Part shown: positions 52,606-64,000 of the stretch, piece after piece
Numbering within the stretch: position 1 is the first letter of the stretch
Layout: each line of letters begins with the position of its first letter
Assembly (NCBI GenBank): GCA_007922305.1
Contig: ML677341.1
Location: 71,806,690-71,870,689, forward strand
Origin: Dermatemys mawii
Taxonomy: Eukaryota > Chordata > Testudines > Dermatemydidae
DNA length: 64,000 nt
Direction: 5' to 3'
The notes under the pieces: model-generated
What the model was told of the DNA's origin: nothing
Database searches by the model: none
What the model saw: the letters and a program-made list of their open reading frames with translations, nothing else
Made by a program: the position numbers and the translations under genes

Positions 52606-52854
52606 TTAACTAAGGAAGGGTGGGAGGAACCCATCCAGATGCAATACTGTATTATGCCTCCTGAACCTCCAACAGAAACTGAAATCAGAGACAAGAATCT
52701 TTTTTGAATTTGAGTTAGATTAGATAAGAACTCATCTCTCTCTCTCCCTGACATCCAGCATGGTCTCCGAAGAGGCAGTGTGAAGGAACATCAGAACAGA
52801 AGTCTATTACAGGTCACAGCTAAATGAAAAGGAAGCTGAAGGGAGGTCTACGTT

Positions 52855-52980
52855 CATAACAATATCTTGAATTTCTATAGTGCCTTTCACCCTAAAGGAT
52901 CCTAAAGTACTTTACTGAATACATAAATACCCCACAACAAATTAGGACTTGAAGTAAGGAAGAAAGCCATTTCCAACTGA
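52855..52980. mobile_element. SINE/LINE-tail-like fragment
   Basis: 'tctatagtgcctttcaccct' followed by 'gatcctaaagtactttac' resembles the frequent vertebrate repeat text 'agcgcctttcat...caaagcgctttac'. It is short and diverged. Confidence 0.5.
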
Positions 52981-53518
52981 TACTGATGATGTGATTTAGC
53001 TAAGCAGAATGTAATTATTCAGATTAGATTTGTTCCAGACCCTGAATTTAATTCCTATGTAACTGTGAAAAATCCCACGGGCTCTTTAACTGTGACAAGT
53101 GGTTAGGACAGCAGTCTTACGTCTCATCATGAAGATAGTAGTTTCAGTGTTACAGTACTTTGCTAGCAGAACACGGAGAAAAGAGTTTTGTACAGACTCA
53201 GAGAAATCACCAACACTGAAGCTATATAATTACACGATAGGGTGGATACACTCAAGAGATCGCAGGTAATAGACCAGTCTGTTGGGAGCCCCTCTCTGCA
53301 TCCCACTAAAATATTTTTTTTTCTTTTTTTGGCAGGTACAAGGGGGAGCAACTAGGGAAAATATCTGAACAGGAATTTGGACCTTCCAAATAATCAGACC
53401 TCTGAGGAGTAAATCCTACCACTAAATATGAACTGAAGCACTTTTTACAAAGGACAAAAGACCTTCCATTTCCCACATACCCTCACAGTCACATCATCGT
53501 TCTAATCCACTGTAAGTA

Positions 53519-53720
53519 GATTTCCAGGATGGCCAGTATCCCAGTACAAGTGCCTATCTAGAGTGAAGTCTGTCTCAGGGCATTTATGTGTCAGGGATGA
53601 CATCTCTCCTGAACGGAGGACATTTCTAGGATGACATCTATCTCAGTGCATATATATTTCCTGGACGATGCCTATCCTGACATGTATATTTCCAGGATGG
53701 CATCCAGAAACAGTATAGTC
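53519..53720. repeat. Degenerate minisatellite, units starting ATTTCCAGGATG
   Basis: Variants of 'atttccaggatggcat' recur about five times between 53519 and 53702, each followed by a 'cctatc' or 'ctatctcag' block and 'gcatatat'. Units are roughly 35-55 bp and much diverged. Confidence 0.65.
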
Positions 53721-54693
53721 ATTTGTAATGGGCTACGCTCCTCTGAGCCTGGCAAATAGGTTAGAAACGTTCAGTCAATCTAATAATTAAATTGGCTGAA
53801 CATCTCTTAGTGCTTCAGAATAAATCTTATCAGAGGGTGCAGGGCCTTGCAAGCCAGAGTGAGGCTCAAGGTATAAGGATCTTTTTTACACAAGATGGGG
53901 CCCTGAAAACTAGAGGAAGTTTATCACAGAGGAGCCTTTATTCATACAGAGACCTGCAAACTAGTTATGGTTTCTACCTAGCTCTTAGAGGCAAGCACAG
54001 TGACTGGTAGACCTAAACAAGTTGTTAAGAGCAGATACTTTTTCCAGTGAATGTTTCCCTCTCTATTTTCCAAATTATTTATGAAGAGACTCTGATTTTC
54101 ACAGATCTGTTCAGGATTCCAAAATGTTTGACAGGCACGTTTTACAAAGATTTTCTACTTTATGGGTCATTTGCAAACTATTTGCTTCAACTATATACCT
54201 TCCACTATACAATATTCGTTACTGCCATACTGGTGTGCAACTTGTCAATCAAGTCACATGGTATTGCTTCTGCTCCCTGGTTGACTTCATCTTTTATAAA
54301 ATGGCGAGGTAGGGGTGGGGAATCAAAGAAATTTCAAGAAGATTGTACAAACACTTCTGGAGCAAACTTTGGCCCCATCCTGCAAGCTGCTCTGCATAAG
54401 GCTCTGTTTGCATGGGGCAGCTTGCAGGAGTGAGCTCTGGGTACTAACAAGTATTCACAAGATTGTCTCCTTCTGCAAATATTCTTACAAACAAACAAAA
54501 ATCACTTGTACAAATGTTAGAGGAAAACTGACAAAAGCAGTTGCAAATAGCAGCAAGGCCAAATCACTCTGGCAGCTGTCATGGTGGATGTCACCTTTGC
54601 AATAAATCATGGAGAATGATCCTCAAAGCCCCAGACACACAGGAAAAGAAGCCAAGCTCATGGTATGGACAAGTTTGGAAGGAGAAGGCCTCA

Positions 54694-54855
<162 letters not shown>

Positions 54856-56407
54856 CTAGAAAGGCAGAGAAAGAGAATTCCTCAGAATCTTTCAGCAATA
54901 AGCAGCAGTTTTCATGAAAGAACCCACTTTATTGAGAGAGAAAACAACTGTAGTGACACTAAAGTTAGCCCCAATCTTCTTTTAAGGTTGAGAGGATATT
55001 TTTTTAAAAGAAATTAAATACTCCCCTACTTCCAAACACAACAGCATCTGGCTGGTGCCTAAGTACCAGAAAGCAAAACTTATCCATCTAGTTTCAATTT
55101 CCAACCTGAAAGAAATGCAAAAAATAACCAACCATCATGAAGGAAAAAGGTAAGTTAGATTTTTTTAAAATCCTTCATTTAAAAAAACAACACACAGGTA
55201 AGAAAGGATTTTCAGTAAATACAATATATCATTTTTATCCTGACTGTACTTATCACTTACTTTCCAAAAAATATATATTTTTCAACTTCTGTGCTTCCTG
55301 GGGCAGGGAGAACTGAAATAATAATGAGGAAAGGCTCTTCTCACAACACTTCCACCATCAGTTTGGCAAACTATGAGTTTGCTTTCTGCTTTTGAGCATT
55401 TCTCAACATCCCACTTCTGATGAAGTTATGTCCCTCGCTAATAACAACTGATACCTGAGACAGGGATGATGGAAGTAAACCTCCAAACCTCTTACTGCTT
55501 CCAAGAAATACACTCACCATAGAACTCCCCCATGATTGCAAGGCAATAAGACTTTATATGCCACTTGCTTAACTCAAGTCACAATCAATGCTCTCTGGAG
55601 TTTTATGAGCAGTAAAATTTACCACTGCCAATTATCAAGACTCCTTAAAATCGATAAAACAGGGAAAGAGGAAGAAGCACAGAAAATTGCAAGTGAAGAA
55701 CGTAATAAAAGTAGTAACGAAAAAGGAAATCATGCATTGACCAGTCAAGTCAATGGAAAATTCCTTCCTTGGTGCTGCAGAAAGGTATTTTGCATGGCAC
55801 TCCCCGTTTAGTACCATCTTTTGATTGTCCATTGTGGGGATCATGATAGGCAAGTTCAGATCTTGGTGTAGTGACCAGACCTGACCAGCTATTGTTGTTG
55901 AGATAACAGACTGCCTGGTGTGCGAATATACATGTGTGCGTACCACTGACCTCTACTGCATGGAATATGTCAGGTACAGGATGTGTGTGCAACACTGCAC
56001 TCTGCTGCACAGAGGACGTTCTATGCACTGGCTGTGCTACGAGAACTTTTCTTTTAGGTTGCAACCGGCGAGCATTTGTCTTTGTGTGCACCTGCATGTG
56101 CCATTCCTCTTATGTATACGTATGTATCGGACCGCTCTGCTGTCTAAGCTAGGGAATCTTTTCCTTTTAGTTATGATGAGTTGGACTGGCTGGTGTATGT
56201 GCAAGAGAGAGAAAGATAATGAATGCATCCACCATTGCTCCTCAGCGGATGGGAAACATCAGATCTGGTTCCTAACACACAGGCTGACACTTAAGAAGAA
56301 ATGCATCTCAGAACTTGGAGTCCCTCCCAGTTTAGAGCAGACAAACTTGGAATGAGCAAAAATTGTAAGAAGAGCAAACTTTGATAGGAAAAAAATCACT
56401 GCAGTGT

Positions 56408-56620
56408 GTTCAAGTTATTATTATTAAACCTCATCTTGGTTACAGTGGTGACCCAGGGCCAGCCAAGCATGAGGCTCCATCATGCTAAGTGCTGTACAAA
56501 CACTGAGCAGCAGAGAGTCCCTGTCCCAAAGAACTTACCATTTAAATAGACAAAACAGACACCGTGTAGGGGAGAAGGGGTCTAGCACACAAGGAGAGAG
56601 AACAGTGTCATGGCAGCAGA
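56408..56620 (-). mobile_element. MIR-like SINE, minus orientation
   Basis: 'ttattattattaaacc', 'gtgctgtacaaacactgag' and 'cccaaagaacttaccattta' are the reverse complement of the 3' half of the SINE seen at 47683-47965. Confidence 0.7.
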
Positions 56621-58605
56621 CAGGCTAATGCCATCAGTTATTTTTTGGGGGTGGAGTTAGTGAAGACATAATCAGCTAAATGAAAAGAGAAGAGAGGGGG
56701 AGGGGCATTGAAGAGAAGGGGGTGGACAGAGCAAAGGAAAAGCAGGGCAGGTGTGGCGTGAAGAGGCTGGGAGGGAGAGGGAAAGGGCTGGAGCAAATGG
56801 CCAATCAACACAGGGCAGAGAAAGTCCAGTCAAAACCGTAGCGAGTTCTCCAGATGTCTGAAGGTCCCTGCTTTGGCTGCTTCCACGGCTGCTCCTCCTA
56901 CTGGCTGGAGTCTCATTGGCTCCTCTTTGCAGTTTTTCCACAAGGCCATAAAGCAGGAGGGAAGGGAGTCACCACCTGGGTGTTAGTGCCCCCATAGAAT
57001 GCGGGTGGGTGTGGGGGGGTCTCCCTTGCATAGTTTTGTCTGCAGCGTGAGGAAAGCAGTAGCCCAGGTGAGGCCCCATTTACTCCCTCCCCAAAGTGCA
57101 GAAATCCTTGTCTGGGCTGTTCCTGCAGCTACTCCTGCCGGCTGGGGTTAAAAGGAATACAGTCACATTTCATTACCATATAAAGTAGCGTAGAATAAAA
57201 CCATGATCCCTCAGCCACCTAGTGCTCCCCACCACTGATCAGGAACCAGATTAAAACCAGCCACCATACATCATTCTTAGTCTCCGAAGCCAAAAATGCT
57301 CCTAGTGAAGGAAACTGTCATTCCCTACAAATGGAAAAGATGGGCCCTACAAACTATCTCGGGTAAGAATAGCTGTTATGAAATCTATACTCAGGTATTT
57401 TCACTACCATCCCTTTAAATAAACAACAATCCCATTCTCATTGTTCAATGGAAGGCAAATATGCAGATGCAACTTAGACACACACACCCCTTTACCTCCA
57501 CCCTCACCACTATGTACACTGCAGCCCTGAGAAGAGTGAGATTAGGAATTATATGCAAGGATCCATACAGTACCCAGACACAGAGATCCTTGGCTCTATA
57601 GCTTGACAGGAACACACATAAATATTCATCCCCAGACTCCTGGCTTTATATTCATAACACTGACAAGAACCGATGCCCAGCTGCCACTCAACAGTCCATG
57701 GGCCCCAAGAGAGAAGAAAGAGGCTGGGGAAAGGAGAAAATTCCTCACCCTCAGAGAAATGATCATATAATTTCATTTTTCAATGAAAGATAGCCCTGAA
57801 AGAACCTCATTTCTGTCCTTTTCACTAGGGATTGGAGAACACCCTGGCTCACTATGCAAGTACAATGTCCACTGTGCTTTAATTTTAAATTTCTGCTTGT
57901 TTCTATTGCTCCCAAAATACAACAATTAGTGGAAGAGCAGGATGATCACTTCCTCCCGCAGAAAATTCCAACACTGTGTATTGGGGGGAAGATGCAGAAC
58001 AGGGGATCTAGTCTGTCGGCCTTCACTGGGAGAGTCAAAACAGGGAGGCAGGATGCTAGCTGCTGCTATAGTTTTTAACAAGGGGACCAGGCCTCCTAGC
58101 TGCCACTGAAAGATCCAAAGCGGAGGAGCTGGCTTCCCACCCCAGCTGCCCAGAAGATGCTAACCCAGGGAAGGCAAAGCAGGCTGCTGGGCCTCCCAAG
58201 GAGAAGACAAGAAAAGATGGGTACTGGCTAAGGCGTGCTGGAGGAGCATTATGTGGAGAGGGTCACTGTTGGGGTGCGGGGGGAGGAACTCATTAGATAT
58301 GGATTCAGAAATTAAATGTGGATGCTTGTGTAAAGGATCAGGATCTAAATCCCACATCCCTAAGCTGCTCCCTCATCACATATTTTAAATAACCCTTCTA
58401 CAAACACCCAGTGGCACAGCTGTTCTGCCAGAGCGCCCCAGGCACCCACAAACAACATCCACGTGTGGGCTACAGTGTGACAGTAACTCTCCCCTCTCCA
58501 CAGGGAATGGGGGATAGGTGGAGCAACAACATAAGTGGAGGAACAATTTCCACCTGTGGTGAGTTACAGGGGAGTGGACAAAGGCAATGCACATATGCAA
58601 TGTGC

Positions 58606-58633
58606 GGGGGGTAGGGGGGTGGGGGGCGGGGGT
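58606..58633 (+). repeat. G-rich tract able to form a G-quadruplex
   Basis: Four G runs of five to six bases are separated by loops of one or two bases. The G-rich strand is the template strand for GRIN2B transcription. Confidence 0.75.
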
Positions 58634-59270
58634 GTCAGGGGAGGCACTGTATTGGTCTATCTGGATAGAGTAGTGTATAAGTGCTTTTGTCCAAAGATGT
58701 TTCAGTGTGGTTCTGGCTGAATCTGCGTGTACATTTCTATGGCAATGTACATTAGAAACCCAATAGCTGCTCCTCCTTCATATTCCTCTTCCTCCCATTG
58801 ACAGTGAGAAGTAGTAAATCAAAACCTCGCAGTGACTTTGGAAAGGCATGATCCCCTCAGGGACTGAGATCTTACCAGCGCTCAGAGGTTTAAACAAACA
58901 CTATGCCCAGGGCTGCCAGCCAACCACAGCTGAGAGTCTCACTTCCTGCTCCCCCCACACTCCTCCATGAAAGCTTTCAGCAGCAGTGGTCTGGCAGTGG
59001 AATCTTATTAGCAATTTGGAGGCATGCCACACAGAAGGCCAGGCTGTGCTGTTTTCAGCTGTTTGGATATCAGTTTGCATAATGAAACAGGTGATAGTTT
59101 CCCTCCTCCCCATTCAGACAACTGGGATTCGCAGGGATAAGGGGGAAAGAGGGTAGCTAATTGGCCACAATTAAAGTGAGGGGTTTTTTTTAAAAAAAAG
59201 AAATATATTGTCCATCACCAAATGGTTCCCAGAGAAAAGTGCATCTGCACAGGGTTGTCTATATGTTACA

Positions 59271-59510
59271 GGCATTGTCTACACTAGACATTGCTACCCT
59301 GGCAAACACCCCTAACGGAGATGCAGCGCAAACCAGAAAAAGGCTTAAATTAAATTACCGCTTCAATTCGTTCTCTGAATTGAATAAACTATGCCAGCAA
59401 AAAGACCTTTTTTTCTGCTGTAAATGCATCTACTCAAGAGATTTTGCCAGCCTAGCTATGGCAGTCAGAGGTGGTAAAAAATCACACGCGTGACCAACCT
59501 GGCTATGCCG
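59271..59510. mobile_element. Harbinger-like MITE in GRIN2B intron (approximate right end)
   Basis: It begins 'ggcattgtctacactagac' and has the typical interior 'gattttgccagcctagctat'. The right end is not clear. Confidence 0.55.
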
Positions 59511-59654
59511 ATGAAACATTGATGCATACACCAGGCCATAGCGTGTCCAGTGCCACGTGATGAATGTGGGGATGTGTTATGGCATTTGTGAGAGAGACTG
59601 AGGCAAGGCACGTGTGTATGAGTGGCACAGAAGAAAAGACTGTGTGAGCTGCTG

Positions 59655-59714
59655 TGCGTGTGTGTGTGTGTGCCGTGTGTGTGCATGAACCTGTGCTCAG
59701 TATGTGTGTGTAAG

Positions 59715-59745
<31 letters not shown>
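59655..59745. repeat. (GT)n and (GA)n microsatellites
   Basis: GT-rich imperfect repeats (about 59655-59711) are followed by a nearly pure GA run at 59718-59745. They produce artefactual open frames on the minus strand. Confidence 0.92.
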
Positions 59746-59748
<3 letters not shown>

Positions 59749-59861
59749 CATTTTTCACATGTTGCCCAAGATAATTCATCTCCATTAAGTGTCTGAAAGA
59801 ATCCAGCCACACACTCAGTGAACCAGAAGCTGCTGTGTGGCTTTCCCCCAGGGATGAGCTC

Positions 59862-60125
59862 CTCTTAGAGATGGAAAAGACCTACTCGGTCATCTAGTCA
59901 TTCCGCTGGCCTGGGCAGGGTTGTTCCTGACCCTACGTTTCCGAGTGCTTTGTCCAGTCTAGACTTACATGGCCCACAGGGTGGGACTTCCACCACTGAC
60001 CTTGGAAAATGGCTTCACAGCTTAACAGAGCTCAGTCTTAGGATACGGTTCCTAATAAATCAGCCTATATTTTCCCTTTGTGAATTTGATCTCATTACTC
60101 CTGCCTATATCACTGCTTCCCATGT
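59862..60125 (-). mobile_element. CR1 LINE fragment, minus orientation
   Basis: 'agagatggaaaagacctac', 'ggtcatctagtcattccg', 'gacttccaccactgac' and 'ctcattactcctgcctat' follow the reverse complement of a CR1 3' region, of a different subfamily from the 48.5-kb copy. Confidence 0.78.
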
Positions 60126-60344
60126 GAGGTGACCCCTCAGTTGGTTTATGTTTGGTTGATTCACACGGTGCACTAGGTCTCTACATCATCCCCGCCGGGG
60201 ACCAATCTGACTGTGACCCCTTTACAAAGGCATCACATTAAAAAAATAAACAAATCAAAACCAAAAGATATATGCTCATAATCACGCTGGTCACTTGGCT
60301 TCTGGACAGAATCCCTTGGGCCCCTCCTTCATCTTTGTCTTTTC

Positions 60345-60710
60345 CCAATGTGCCCAGGGGGTGCTAGACCCACAGCTCAGCCCCAGTCCCCACCCCCACT
60401 CCACCCCTTCCCTGAAAGCCCCACCCCGCCTCTTCCAGTCCCCTTCCAGCCCCTCCCCCACGCGCCACGCCCTCGCTTCTCCCCTCTGCCCCTCACGGCC
60501 TCCTCCATGCCATGAAAAAGCTGACTGCAGCATGGCGGAGGCGTGAGGAGGGAAGGGGAGGTGCTGATCGGTGGGGCCCGCCAGCAGGTGGGAGTCGCTG
60601 GGGGGAGAGCTGAAAAGGGGGCTGCCAGTGAGTGCTCAGCACCCACAATTTCTTACTTCTGGGTGTTCCCACCCTGGAGCACCCATGGAGTTGGCATCTA
60701 TGCCTTGATC
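60345..60710. repeat. GC-rich interspersed repeat
   Basis: C-rich then G-rich text ends in 'gctcagcacccaca', 'ggagcacccatggagttggc' and 'atctatgcctt', which I recall as the end of a common turtle repeat. The boundaries are approximate. Confidence 0.45.
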
Positions 60711-60806
60711 TGTAATTGGACAGTGCCTACTACATTTTAGTGCTACTGCAACATATATCATCATGATCATCAGAGGCTGCGTCTGTCTGTATTCCCTTCT
60801 TTCTCA

Positions 60807-60961
60807 GGGCTTGTCTACACACAAAACTTGTACCTCCCCAGGGGGTCACAGTTACATTCATATAAAGGTGCCTTACATCTGCACAGCTCATTTCCATAAG
60901 CTGTATCGGTATAAGGCACCTAAAGAGTTACATAGGCACGAAATCTGCGTGTAGAGCAGGC
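60807..60961. mobile_element. 155-bp MITE in GRIN2B intron
   Basis: The left end is GGGCTTGTCTACACAC and the inverted right end is GCCTGCTCTACACGC. The flanking trinucleotides TCA and TTA may be a mutated target duplication. Confidence 0.65.
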
Positions 60962-61799
60962 TTAAGAGACAGCGCTGCTCATTCCTTAGTTAATAAGAAT
61001 TCCCTCACACAGACACTTCTCAAACTTCAGGTCCAGTGGGTCCCCGCACCTCCACTCACACACCAGACTTTTCCATTTCAGACACTTTCTTCCCAAGGCT
61101 GAACCCAGAGTCCCTTCTGGGTGGTTGCAAACCTGCAGTTCCTCTCTTTCTCCCATCCCCACATTTCCTCCCCAGCTCCCACTTTATTACCCCATCAGCC
61201 CTTCCATATATCCCTTGACAGGATTCAAACCCAGGACTCCTGGGGTGAAACATCAGTTCCTTGACGTCTCCCATCATTTCCAATGAAAAAATACACTTGA
61301 TTCTAAAGCATGAGGGGACAATGTCATATCTAACATACACCATTGGGAGGTCCTGAAAATGCATTCAAGTCCCACAGGCCTTGCTCTTGTGGTTGATCAG
61401 ATTCACAAATCCCCTTTGCTGTTCCAAATCCCCATGCCTTCTTGGGCACAGTGCATTGCTCTGTGCACTGCTTAGATGAGTCTCAAGGGAGGTATCAGTG
61501 TTAATGCTGCTGACTGTACCAACACTGGCAAAGAATTAGATTCAACTCCCCCACAAAGGTGCGGGGAGGGGGGGCAGGTTCCACTTAGCAAATGTGCAAG
61601 ATGCAAGAGTGTCAGTGGGTGAACTAGTGACACCATTGGGTCAGGCAAAGGAACGGAGCAAACTGGGAACAATTCAGGGGTGAAAAAAAAAAGAAAGGAA
61701 GTTCAAAAATAGCATGTTTAAAAATAGTTGTCCTTGTAAAATGGCTGAGATGAAAGCAGTGATCCAACTGGTGGAAGCAGCTTCCGTCACATGTAATTA

Positions 61800-62270
61800 T
61801 TGCCAATGAAATGCTCACAGTGGGACTATACAGTCTCTTCAATAACTGGATTGCTAGGCACATATCACATCCAAGCAGTCTCTGTACTAAATAGATCACT
61901 ACCAACCTCAAGGCTGCATAGCCTCTTCTCTGACCAGACTGCATCTCAGGGCTGTTTATCACCCACATCAACATGCACTCGCTGGGGCTAGGTAGCCTCT
62001 TCACTGACTCAGTCGCTACACACACTTCACAGCTCTGCAGCCTTTTCATGAGTAGGCCTTTTCACACACACTCACCACCAGAACACCATATATACATCAG
62101 GACTAGACCACTATGTACACAGTCCCTGCAGCCTCTTTGCCACAGCGCTCTTGTGCTTCATTCCACCGGACTATAAAACCTCGCCTCGGTCAGATCTCTA
62201 GATGCGCCTCAAGCCTCTTCACCAAAAGAAATCCTTACTCCCACTGGGATCACTTAGCCTCTCAATCAAG
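61800..62270. repeat. Ancient degenerate tandem repeat marked by AGCCTCTT
   Basis: Forms of 'agcctcttc' recur at about 61829 ('cagtctcttc'), 61918, 61989, 62038, 62130, 62213 and 62250. Several are preceded by 'ctgca' or a related tetramer and followed by 'actgac' or 'accag'. Spacing is irregular (50-90 bp). Confidence 0.45.
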
Positions 62271-62325
62271 CAGAATACAAAGGCCACTTCACACACTAAC
62301 CCATAATATGATAAGCACAGACATA

Positions 62326-62574
62326 GGGCGTGTCCACATTTAAACTGCTACAGCGGCACAGATGGGCCCCGGTGTAGACACTATCTACGTCAATGGGAGA
62401 GATGCTCTTGTCAGCACAGGTGGTAGTGAGGTCAACACAAGAATTCTTCCACCAACCTAGCACTGTCTACACAGGGACTTAGGTCAGCTTAACAACGCTG
62501 CTCAGGGATCTGGATGTTTCACACCCTTGAGCGAAATAGCTATGCTGTCCTAATTTTCCTCTGTAGAACAGGCC
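62326..62574. mobile_element. 249-bp MITE in GRIN2B intron
   Basis: It starts GGGCGTGTCCACATTT and its right end reads 'ttcctctgtagaacaggcc'; inverted, this gives GGCCTGTTCTACAG. Inside are 'ggtgtagacactatctacg' and 'cactgtctacacagggac'. The ends are diverged. Confidence 0.6.
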
Positions 62575-63384
62575 AGAAGTGTTACAATTCAGTGGGTTAC
62601 CAGATATGAGTTAAAAGAGGGTATCCATAACTTTTATTTGCACACATGCATGTGTAAAGGGTGTGAGTCATTCATTCTATGGGCCACCCCTCCCAACATG
62701 AAATCCTGCCATACATTCTCTATTATGCAGTCAACCTCCCATTAAAATAGAATGGGGGGAAAGGCCGTGTAATAAACTCCCAGGCAAACAGTGAGAAGGA
62801 AATAAAGTGAGATTCCACCTGGAAAAGTGCACACACATATGTTAGGGGAAAATATAGTCAGAAGCAGAGATATTCAATGGGAAGGAGAAGCCTGGGATTC
62901 AATAATAGTGAAAAACATCAAGGGGTGATAATGGACAGCACATCAGATAGGAGTCTGAAAAGCAATCTGACTGCAAAGAATAGAGCTGGTCAAAAATATT
63001 AAGTTTTCTAACATACCAAGAAGACACATTTTTTGCACAAACTTTTGTAAAAAAAAAACAACCCTGCTTCTGACCAGCTCTACTCAAGAAGGCCAAAGAA
63101 GTTCTGGGATTTATATTCAAAGGTATGTTATGATGGACCAGAGCACTAGTAGTGGCTAACTTGCCCCTGCTGCAAGCTGATCTGCACCTGGGCGTGGAGT
63201 ACTGGACACTGAGATGAAAGCCTGCCCCCCCTGAAGTGGCAAAACTCCCATTGACTTCAGGGGAACCCAGATTTTACCCTGAGTAATTGTAAACAGTAGA
63301 ATTCCCTTCAGAGTAACTTTAAAAAGTACCGTTACTTATACTGAAGTATCATCCAAAGGTCCTGGTAAGAATCAAGGCCACCTT

Positions 63385-63465
63385 TCACTAGGCTTTGTAC
63401 AAATACACAGTAAAACAGAGTCCTTGCCCCATACGGCTTGCTATCTATGGTACTGGAAAAATAAA
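63385..63465 (-). mobile_element. MIR-like SINE fragment
   Basis: 'tttgtacaaatacacagta' and 'agtccttgccccatacggct' resemble the reverse complement of the SINE 3' half at 56408-56620. Confidence 0.45.
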
Positions 63466-63927
63466 TGAAGCATCAAGTTGTGCCCATTGTGAACCCAATG
63501 ATCTTTTTAAATGTAACCCACGTCCTCGCTTTCTCATATCAGGAAGCTTCAGAGTTAAAAGCCCATTGAGATGCATGAAGCAGTTCACAGCTCGTAGACT
63601 GTAAACGCTCCTAAGGCAGCAGAGCCATTGTCTTTTATTTGGCTGCAAAGTGCCACGCACATTTATGGTACTATAGAACTAATCAATAAAAATAATCTTT
63701 GCTTCTTCCTCTGCTGGGTTATTCAGAAGCAGGAAACAGAACAAATCTTTGTTCCTTTTAACTACACCTCTCAGAAGGCTGGCATTCCCCAGACTGCTAG
63801 CCAAACGAAAATGTAGGTAGTCAAATTAAGCTGCAATCCCCTAAAGGTTAATACTAAGTGAAGATAACAAGAGAAAAAGGATCAGAAAATACTGATGACA
63901 GTGATGAGCCAGTGCAGTAAGGGTAGA

Positions 63928-64000
63928 TTATAGATTCACAGATTCCAAGGCCACTTGGGACCACTGTGATCATCTAGTTTGCCATCCTACCTACCCGAGA
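63928..64000 (-). mobile_element. CR1 LINE 3' end, continuing past the window
   Basis: 'tagattcacagattccaag', 'cacttgggaccactgtga' and 'tcatctagtttgccatcc' are the reverse complement of a CR1 3' tail; the copy runs off the end. Confidence 0.78.

Larger units (their letters stand above)
54856..64000 (-). other. GRIN2B: GRIN2B upstream intron, partial (runs past the window end)
   Basis: The acceptor TAG precedes the FQKPND exon. The matching donor and the 5' exons are beyond the window. Contents recognised are MIR-like SINE pieces (56408-56620 and 63385-63465), a G-rich tract (58606-58633), a MITE (59271-59510), GT and GA microsatellites (59655-59745), CR1 (59862-60125), a GC-rich repeat (60345-60710), MITEs (60807-60961 and 62326-62574), a degenerate tandem repeat (61800-62270) and a CR1 end (63928-64000). 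I found no coding exon. Confidence 0.85.

Noticed and set aside
55918..56355. 145-codon Cys-rich plus-strand open frame in a GRIN2B intron
   Set aside because: Cys and Val codons arise from TGT/GTG-rich intronic text; no signal peptide pattern with a domain, and no splice support.
59465..59812. 115-codon minus-strand open frame with Ser-Leu and His-Thr repeats
   Set aside because: Translation of GA and GT microsatellites.

Overview
The window looks like vertebrate nuclear DNA, most likely from a turtle. This rests on three observations. The only clear host gene is split into exons with consensus GT/AG borders. Its protein is a close ortholog of vertebrate GluN2B. The interspersed repeats are sauropsid CR1 LINEs of a turtle-like subfamily, with many short PIF/Harbinger-like and hAT-like DNA transposons whose ends read like 'GGGTATGTCTACACTA' or 'CAGGGGTGGGCAAACT'. 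The turtle assignment is from memory of these repeat families, not from a search. There is no bacterial, phage, operon or CRISPR content.

Layout. Positions 1 to about 22.8 kb are intergenic and repeat-rich. They hold a CR1 fragment (about 0.78-1.39 kb), a 676-bp terminal-inverted-repeat element full of TAGCGCTATA palindromes (2838-3513), a GC-rich inverted-repeat block (3.6-4.05 kb) and a long CR1 reverse-transcriptase relic (7.5-9.4 kb) carrying a nested 74-bp insertion. Next come an unidentified open frame (9.46-9.97 kb), a small foldback element (10772-10893), a decayed two-gene PIF/Harbinger transposon (about 11.4-15 kb) with another element inserted in it, and two GC-rich hAT-like elements side by side (17.7-19.6 kb).

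From 54855 down to 45409 on the minus strand lie the last four coding exons of GRIN2B, the NMDA receptor GluN2B subunit. They encode 828 residues: the end of the glutamate-binding S2 lobe, the last membrane segment (M4) and the whole cytoplasmic tail to the PDZ ligand SIESDV. The 5' part of the gene lies beyond position 64000. The sequence from 45408 down to about 22.83 kb is best read as a very long GRIN2B 3' UTR. That fits my memory of a 3' UTR over 20 kb in mammals and a candidate AATAAA at 22853-22858, but it is unproven here. This UTR contains at least six transposon-derived inserts, three of them with terminal inverted repeats, plus simple repeats. The introns and the part of the upstream intron visible here (54856-64000) hold CR1, MIR-like SINE and MITE copies, a degenerate minisatellite, an ancient tandem repeat and a G-quadruplex-like tract.

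I did not find a new multi-gene system. The points most worth following are the transposon-derived foldbacks inside the probable GRIN2B 3' UTR, the CR1 copies that all lie in one orientation (sense to the gene), the nested transposons with visible target-site duplications, residue-level differences in the GluN2B tail, and an unidentified protein-like open frame at 9.5-10 kb.
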